From Eubacteriales bacterium (GTDB lineage Bacteria > Bacillota_A > Clostridia > Christensenellales > Aristaeellaceae): DNA of 10,938 nucleotides. The notes below the pieces were generated by a model. The model worked only from the letters and a program-made list of their open reading frames with translations. It was not told the origin of the DNA and did no database searches. The position numbers and the translations under genes were made by a program. Location: NCBI GenBank assembly GCA_028692205.1, contig JAQUXV010000046.1:1352-12289 (forward strand), in the 5' to 3' direction. Below, piece after piece: positions 7,124 to 10,938 of the stretch (position 1 is its first letter; each line of letters opens with the position of its first letter).

Positions 7124-7172
7124 GGGGACGATCTTTGGATGTTTTGAAAAGGAAAAGCATAAAATCGTCCCC
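7124..7172. promoter_or_regulatory. 9-bp inverted repeat upstream of the minus promoter
   Basis: GGGGACGAT (7124-7132) and ATCGTCCCC (7164-7172) are perfectly complementary, separated by 31 AT-rich bases. They lie upstream of the minus -35, at roughly -56 to -104. They could be two sites for a dimeric regulator or part of a looped complex. No regulator is encoded nearby. Confidence 0.4.
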
Positions 7173-7235
7173 TGCGCCACCCCGGAAATCCTCGATTCAC
7201 AGAAACCGTCGATTTTCAGCCCCGATTTCGGAAAA

Positions 7236-7260
7236 CACAGATGGGATTGCAGAATCTGTG
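7236..7260. promoter_or_regulatory. Inverted repeat just upstream of the plus promoter
   Basis: CACAGAT (7236-7242) and ATCTGTG (7254-7260) are perfect 7-bp arms with an 11-bp gap. The repeat ends 2 bp before the -35 element at 7263, a position typical of an activator site. Confidence 0.4.
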
Positions 7261-7262
7261 GA

Positions 7263-7291
7263 TTTACATTTACAGGGGCGCTCGATAAAAT
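7263..7291 (+). promoter_or_regulatory. SigA-type promoter for the CUT1 operon
   Basis: -35 TTTACA (7263-7268), a 17-bp spacer, and -10 TAAAAT (7286-7291). Each hexamer matches consensus at 5 of 6 positions. The start site should be near 7298, giving a leader of about 120 nt before the ATG at 7419. Confidence 0.7.
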
Positions 7292-7299
7292 GATAGCAG

Positions 7300-7317
7300 A
7301 TGATTAAGCTTAATCAT
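7300..7317. promoter_or_regulatory. Perfect 18-bp palindrome at the start site: candidate operator
   Basis: ATGATTAAGCTTAATCAT equals its own reverse complement over all 18 bases. It begins 8 bp after the -10 element, at about +2 to +19, the place for a repressor that blocks initiation. The central GC with AT-rich flanks fits a dimeric LacI-, GntR- or MarR-type repressor; which one cannot be said. Confidence 0.6.
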
Positions 7318-7325
7318 GCGTAGCC

Positions 7326-7343
7326 GTTCACAAAGGCGTGAAC
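7326..7343 (+). promoter_or_regulatory. Small leader hairpin
   Basis: GTTCAC (7326-7331) and GTGAAC (7338-7343) are perfect 6-bp arms around AAAGGC, in the untranslated leader of the CUT1 binding-protein gene. It may be an RNA hairpin or a second protein-binding dyad. Confidence 0.35.
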
Positions 7344-7354
7344 ACAGCCGCCGC

Positions 7355-7400
7355 ATTTCCGGAGATGGGGCGGGAAAAAATCGGAAATCCCTACCGATTT
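7355..7400 (+). promoter_or_regulatory. Two mutually exclusive leader hairpins before the CUT1 binding-protein gene
   Basis: ATTTCCG (7355-7361) can pair with CGGAAAT (7382-7388). Alternatively AAATCGG (7378-7384) can pair with CCGATTT (7394-7400). Both use 7382-7384, so only one forms at a time. The second ends 4 nt before the AAGGAGG ribosome binding site (7405-7411). Neither covers that site and neither has a U tract, so any switching role is speculative. Confidence 0.35.
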
Positions 7401-7418
7401 GGATAAGGAGGACATTCA

Positions 7419-9074
7419 ATGCGCAGACTGTTATCCATTCTGCTGGCCGTAATGCTGGTGGCAGGCACCGCAAGCTTCGCGGTTGCCGAGGAAGACGCAA
7501 CGATCCAGAACCAGGCTGTATATGAAATGTATCTTGCCGCCGAGGACAATACGCTGCCGATCTGCAACCCCGGCGAGGTTACCCTGACCGTCTATGTCGA
7601 TTTTGACGAGTATTCCGCTAACTTCATGCAATCCTACGACGAGCATCCCGTCGTGAAAAAGGTCGAGGAGCTTACGGGCCTCAACCTCAAATTCATTCAT
7701 CCGCCGACGGGCGATGACGGCACTTTCTTCAATATGACCATCGCTTCCGGCGATTACCCCGATATCTTCATTACCTCCGATTTCAGCGACAGCTATCCCG
7801 GCGGCATCGAGGGCGCCATCCAGGACGGCGTTCTGGCCGATAACGACTCGCTGGTTCGCAAATACGCGAAAAACTTCCTCTATTCCCTCGCGCAGGCGGA
7901 TGAGGATACCTACCGCAACACCGCCGACGACGAAGGCAAGCTGACGCTCGGCACCTGCTTCCTTTGCGACTATCTGCTGGGCAACAGCAACATGGGCTTC
8001 ATCGCCCGCAAGGACATTCTGGACAAGTATGGTCTGGAAGTTCCCAAGACCGTCGATGAGCTGACCGCGGTGCTCCGCTCCCTGAAAGAGAACGGCATCG
8101 AAGTCCCCATGGCGCTTGGCACGCTGGATGACTTCCGTTACACCTGCTCCAACTTCCTCTCCGGCCCCTTCGGCGTCGTGATGAACGATTATCAGGTGGA
8201 CGAGAACGGCAAAGTGTTCTACAGCCGCGCCAACGAAGGCTACAAGGCGTATCTGGAACAGATGGCCGCGTGGTACAGCGAAGGGCTGATCGACCGCGAT
8301 TTTGTAAACCGCGATGTGAGCGACGCCCTGAAAATGTTCTATAACGACCGCACTGCCTTCTGCGTTATCGGCAACTGGCAGACCACCGAAATCCTTTCGC
8401 TGGGCAAGGCGGAAAACCCCGACTTCGAAATCTACCCCGTGCGTGTGCCCCGCCTGACCGATCCGGAACAGGAATTCAACTTGGGCGATCCTCTGGCGCA
8501 GGGCGGCGTTGGCAACATGCTGATTTCCGCCACGTGCGAACACCCGAAGGAAGCCGCGAAGTTCCTGGATTACCTCTATGACATGGATACGGCCGAGCTG
8601 GCTTATTATGGCACCGGCGAACAGGAAGACGGCACCACCACGTACGTGAAGAACGACGACGGCACGCTGTCCTACGGCAACGCGATCATGGACAATCCCG
8701 ACTGGCCGTACGAGACCATTCGCCATAAGTACACCCTGCAGATCTTCCAGCTCCAGCTTCTGGAAGGCCCGGAAAGCTTCGAATATTCCGATCCGATGTG
8801 CCAGACCTGCTGGGACGAGTGGAGCTACAAGACGTATGACCGTTCCGGCCGCCTGCCTTCCTCCGTCTCCCGTACGGTGGAAGAGGATACGGTGTACACC
8901 AATAATCAGGTGGACATCGAAACCTACAGCGACGAGATGATCTACAAGTTCATCACCGGCAGCCTGAACATCGAGGAAAACTGGGACAGCTTCGTCTCCA
9001 CCATGTACGACATGGGTCTGGCAGAAAACGAAGCGATCCAGCAGGCCGCTTACGAACGCTGGCTCCAGCGCTAA
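7419..9074 (+). CDS. CUT1-type extracellular solute-binding protein (LplA-like, family 1)
   Basis: This exported protein of 551 residues is the usual size for binding proteins that accompany LplB/YtcP permeases and take up oligosaccharides. Residues 1-23 are a signal peptide (MRRLLSILLAVMLVAG...) ending A21-V22-A23 before E24, with no lipobox Cys. After a short acidic linker comes the first-lobe start VTLTVYVDFDEYSANF. Then come the family segments VKKVEELTGLNLKFIHPP, IASGDYPDIFITSDF, DKYGLEVPKTVDELTAVLRSLKENG, and a C-terminal domain with TCEHPKEAAKFLDYLYD. Several Trp and Tyr residues (for example GNWQTTEI, DNPDWPYE, CWDEWSY) fit sugar stacking. AAGGAGG (7405-7411) lies 7 nt before the ATG. 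It is the first gene of the plus operon, followed by a strong hairpin and two permeases. Being divergent from a GH51 operon suggests arabino-oligosaccharides, by inference only. Confidence 0.92.
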   Translation: MRRLLSILLAVMLVAGTASFAVAEEDATIQNQAVYEMYLAAEDNTLPICNPGEVTLTVYVDFDEYSANFMQSYDEHPVVKKVEELTGLNLKFIHPPTGDDGTFFNMTIASGDYPDIFITSDFSDSYPGGIEGAIQDGVLADNDSLVRKYAKNFLYSLAQADEDTYRNTADDEGKLTLGTCFLCDYLLGNSNMGFIARKDILDKYGLEVPKTVDELTAVLRSLKENGIEVPMALGTLDDFRYTCSNFLSGPFGVVMNDYQVDENGKVFYSRANEGYKAYLEQMAAWYSEGLIDRDFVNRDVSDALKMFYNDRTAFCVIGNWQTTEILSLGKAENPDFEIYPVRVPRLTDPEQEFNLGDPLAQGGVGNMLISATCEHPKEAAKFLDYLYDMDTAELAYYGTGEQEDGTTTYVKNDDGTLSYGNAIMDNPDWPYETIRHKYTLQIFQLQLLEGPESFEYSDPMCQTCWDEWSYKTYDRSGRLPSSVSRTVEEDTVYTNNQVDIETYSDEMIYKFITGSLNIEENWDSFVSTMYDMGLAENEAIQQAAYERWLQR

Positions 9075-9190
9075 GCAGGCTTCGCCGCGCCGGACGGACA
9101 CCGCCCTAAAGGCTCCGCCCCGCCGAACCGCCATGCGGTAAGGCGCTCGTGCAGCGACGCACGAACCCGGCAAGCGACGGTATGCAACCG

Positions 9191-9232
9191 GCCGGAGGAG
9201 AGAGTTTTCCTCTTTCCTCCGGCTTTTTATTT
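9191..9232 (+). terminator. Intrinsic (probably partial) terminator inside the CUT1 operon
   Basis: A 14-bp stem, 9191-9204 with 9210-9223 and one G-U pair, closes a TTTTC loop and is followed by TTTTTATTT (9224-9232). This is a textbook terminator, yet same-strand permease genes start only 61 nt later and no clear promoter is seen between. It likely acts as a leaky terminator that gives more binding protein than permease. Confidence 0.8.
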
Positions 9233-9276
9233 GAAAACACCAGGCCACAGGCAGTCGGCTTCCTCCCCTGCCAGCG

Positions 9277-9283
9277 AAAGGAG
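9277..9283 (+). promoter_or_regulatory. Ribosome binding site that decides the LplB-like permease start
   Basis: AAAGGAG lies 9 nt before the ATG at 9293. The open frame extends upstream to an ATG at 9149, but that would run translation through the terminator stem at 9191-9232 and the extra residues look non-native, so 9293 is preferred. Confidence 0.75.
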
Positions 9284-9292
9284 ATTGCAACC

Positions 9293-10234
9293 ATGATTGC
9301 AGCCGCCGGACGGGACCGCGCCAAACCCAAACGCCCCGGGATTCTCAAAAATATCGTACAGAACCCGATCATCTATTTAATGGCGCTCCCCGTGATTGCT
9401 TACTATATTATTTTCTGTTACCTGCCCATGTACGGCGTCGTGATCGCTTTTCAGGATTACATACCCGCACGCGGCATTCTGGGCAGCAGTTGGGTCGGCC
9501 TCAAACACTTCTCCAGCTTTTTTTCCAGCACCTATTTCCCCCGGCTGGTGCGCAACACGCTGGAAATCAACATCAAGGAACTCGTTTTCTCCTTCCCGAT
9601 TCCCATTTTATTCGCGCTTCTGTTAAACGAGGTGCGCAGCACCCGTTTCCGCAGGATTTCCCAATCCATTACCTATATGCCGCATTTTATTTCCACCGTG
9701 GTCATCTGCGGCCTGCTGGTGGACTTTACCAAGAGCACGGGCGTACTGACCAACCTGGCCGTCGCGCTGGGCATGGACCGCGTAAACATGCTGTCGGTGC
9801 CCGAATACTTTCAGGGCCTGTTCATCGGCAGCATTGTTTGGCAGTCCTTCGGCTGGGATTCCATCATTTATTTTGCCGCGCTCACCGGCATCGACCCGAT
9901 GCTGTACGACGCGGCCCGCGTGGACGGCGCAGGGCGTTTCCGGCAGGCGATCCACGTTACGCTGCCCGGCATCGCACCCACCATCGTCATTCTGATGCTG
10001 CTTCGCATCGGTTCCATGATGAGCGTGTCGTGGGACCGGATTATCCTGCTGTATAACCCCCTGACCTATGAAACGGCGGACGTGCTCAGCAGTTACGTAT
10101 ACCGCATCGGTTTAACCAAGATGCAGTACAGCTTTGCGACCGCCGTGGGCCTGTTCAACTCCGTTGTCAACATCCTTTTGCTGATCACTGCCAATAAAAT
10201 TTCCAGCCGCGTCAGCGAAAACAGCTTATGGTAA
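9293..10234 (+). CDS. CUT1-type ABC transporter permease, LplB-like
   Basis: This 313-residue membrane protein is one half of the channel for the oligosaccharide importer whose binding protein is encoded upstream. A basic N-terminal tail (RDRAKPKRPG) precedes a first membrane segment at about 25-48 (IIYLMALPVIAYYIIFCYLPMYG), a start typical of LplB proteins (PxYGxxIAFxDY follows). Further hydrophobic segments give about six in total. The ATPase-docking EAA loop is YDAARVDGAGRFRQAIHVTLPG at 205-226, including the conserved Gly (G212 in DGAG) and LPG. The C-terminus has the VLSSYVYRIGL...QYSFATAVGLFNSVVNILLL pattern common to LplB proteins. Its stop overlaps the AAGGAGG of the next gene, so the two are probably coupled. 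No ATPase gene lies near; such importers often share a distant MsmX-type ATPase. Confidence 0.93.
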   Translation: MIAAAGRDRAKPKRPGILKNIVQNPIIYLMALPVIAYYIIFCYLPMYGVVIAFQDYIPARGILGSSWVGLKHFSSFFSSTYFPRLVRNTLEINIKELVFSFPIPILFALLLNEVRSTRFRRISQSITYMPHFISTVVICGLLVDFTKSTGVLTNLAVALGMDRVNMLSVPEYFQGLFIGSIVWQSFGWDSIIYFAALTGIDPMLYDAARVDGAGRFRQAIHVTLPGIAPTIVILMLLRIGSMMSVSWDRIILLYNPLTYETADVLSSYVYRIGLTKMQYSFATAVGLFNSVVNILLLITANKISSRVSENSLW

Positions 10235-10246
10235 GGAGGAAATGAC

Positions 10247-10938
10247 ATGATTACAGCCTCCCGCAAACACCGCCATGGCGTTCAGCGCACCGTAGGCGAA
10301 AAGGTGTTTAACGTTTTCAACATTACGTTTATCCTGCTGTTGGTCGCCGCGACGGTTTATCCGCTCCTGTATACAGTATTCGCATCCTTCAGCGACGCGA
10401 AAGCGCTGCTTACACACGAGGGCGGCCTGCTGGCCCCGCTGAAGCCCTACACGTTGCAGGGCTACATGATGACTTTTTCCAACCCGAACATCCTTACCGG
10501 CTTTGTGAACACCTGCGCAATGGTGGTCGGCGGCACGGTGATCGGCGTGGTAATGACCATGCTGGGCGCCTACGTGGTTACCCGGAAAAAGTTCCGGCTG
10601 CGCGGCTTTATGATGAAGGCTATCATCGTAACGATGTTCTTTAACGGCGGCATCATCCCCACGTTCTTCGTGGTGCGCAACGTCGGCCTGTACAACAGCT
10701 TCTGGTCCATGATCATCCCCACCGCGCTGAACACCTACAACCTCATCATCCTGCGTACATTCTTTTTAAGCGTTCCCGACAGTCTGGAGGAATCGGCCCT
10801 GCTGGACGGCGCAAACGATGTGCAGATCCTGTTCAAGATCTTCCTTCCCCTGTCGCTGCCCGCCATCGCGGTGATCACGCTGTACTACGCGGTGGATTAT
10901 TGGAACTCCTGGTATCCGGCGCTCCTTTACATCCGGGA
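10247..10938 (+). CDS. CUT1-type ABC transporter permease, YtcP/CarB-like (3' truncated by window)
   Basis: The gene starts at ATG 10247, 7 nt after AAGGAGG (10233-10239), and runs open to the window end, giving 230 residues. An ATG at 10242 is out of frame and stops after two codons. Family members are usually about 290-300 residues, so roughly the last 60-70 are missing. Visible parts: a basic tail, a first membrane segment ITFILLLVAATVYPLLYTVFASFSD (the YPxxYxxxxSFSD pattern of this family), FFNGGIIPTFFVVRNVGLYNSFWSMIIP, and the EAA loop SLEESALLDGANDVQILFKIFLPLSLP from residue 179 with E181, A184, G188 and the final LP. It is the second half of the CUT1 channel with the LplB-like protein. 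Confidence 0.93.
   Translation, partial: MITASRKHRHGVQRTVGEKVFNVFNITFILLLVAATVYPLLYTVFASFSDAKALLTHEGGLLAPLKPYTLQGYMMTFSNPNILTGFVNTCAMVVGGTVIGVVMTMLGAYVVTRKKFRLRGFMMKAIIVTMFFNGGIIPTFFVVRNVGLYNSFWSMIIPTALNTYNLIILRTFFLSVPDSLEESALLDGANDVQILFKIFLPLSLPAIAVITLYYAVDYWNSWYPALLYIR

Larger units (their letters stand above)
6969..7418. promoter_or_regulatory. Divergent control region between the two transporter operons
   Basis: These 450 nt separate the GH51/CUT2 operon (left) from the CUT1 operon (right) and hold no credible gene. They contain one promoter per strand (minus 7075-7103, plus 7263-7291), a perfect 18-bp palindrome (7300-7317), dyads at 7124-7172, 7236-7260 and 7326-7343, a pair of TCGATT direct repeats (7192-7219), and alternative hairpins next to the ribosome binding site of the CUT1 gene. 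The packing suggests control by at least one sugar-responsive regulator encoded elsewhere. I did not find a convincing CcpA cre site. Confidence 0.7.
9075..9292 (+). other. Spacer with a row of hairpins between binding protein and permeases
   Basis: This 218-nt gap is G+C rich and has no credible gene. Small hairpins are ACCGC/GCGGT (9127-9139) and TCGTGC/GCACGA (9147-9152 with 9159-9164), followed by the strong terminator-like stem at 9191-9232. The last bases carry the ribosome binding site of the permease gene. Confidence 0.6.

Noticed and set aside
7105..7165. Possible CcpA cre site in the AT-rich control region
   Set aside because: Words such as TGAAAAGGAAAAGCA resemble cre only loosely; the central CG and the inverted symmetry are missing.
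7431..9290. Minus-strand open frame of 619 codons antisense to the CUT1 binding protein
   Set aside because: The plus strand has a perfect ribosome binding site, signal peptide and family motifs; the antisense frame also crosses the terminator at 9191-9232.
9149..9292. N-terminal extension of the LplB-like permease
   Set aside because: It would translate the terminator stem, and AAAGGAG supports the ATG at 9293.

Overview
The window looks like chromosome of an anaerobic Gram-positive bacterium of the Clostridia type, probably from a gut or rumen. The evidence is the moderately high G+C, strong AGGAGG-like ribosome binding sites, dense sugar-importer genes and a LplB/YtcP-style permease pair. 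This placement is inference; there is no rRNA or marker gene to settle it.

Layout: (1) 1-363 is the 3' end of a plus-strand gene encoding an RbsA-like ABC ATPase domain whose catalytic motifs are lost. (2) 364-667 is non-coding and holds a large nested palindrome flanked by two terminator-like hairpins in opposite orientation, placed between convergent transcription units. (3) 668-6968 is a five-gene minus-strand operon, read from right to left: intracellular GH51 alpha-L-arabinofuranosidase, double-domain CUT2-type sugar ATPase, first RbsC-like permease, periplasmic-binding-protein-like solute-binding protein, second RbsC-like permease. (4) 6969-7418 is a divergent regulatory region with a good promoter on each strand, a perfect 18-bp palindrome at the plus-strand start site, and several other dyads. 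(5) 7419-10938 is a plus-strand CUT1-type operon: large solute-binding protein, a strong terminator-like hairpin, LplB-like permease, and a YtcP/CarB-like permease cut by the window end. No ATPase for this second importer lies in the window.

How the parts may work together: the GH51 enzyme has no signal peptide, so it should act in the cytoplasm on imported arabinofuranosides. The CUT1 importer is the natural candidate to bring in arabino-oligosaccharides. The CUT2 importer, with two different permeases and co-transcribed with the GH51 gene, would bring in a monosaccharide such as arabinose or a small furanoside. The shared divergent control region suggests co-regulation as one arabinan/arabinoxylan-derived sugar locus.

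Most notable oddities: the CUT2 ATPase has Cys in place of the catalytic Glu in its second Walker B and a degenerate first signature motif, leaving one consensus ATP site; both solute-binding proteins lack a lipobox Cys; the nested palindrome with outward terminators; and the degenerate ATPase fragment at the left edge. I see no tRNA, rRNA, CRISPR array or insertion sequence.
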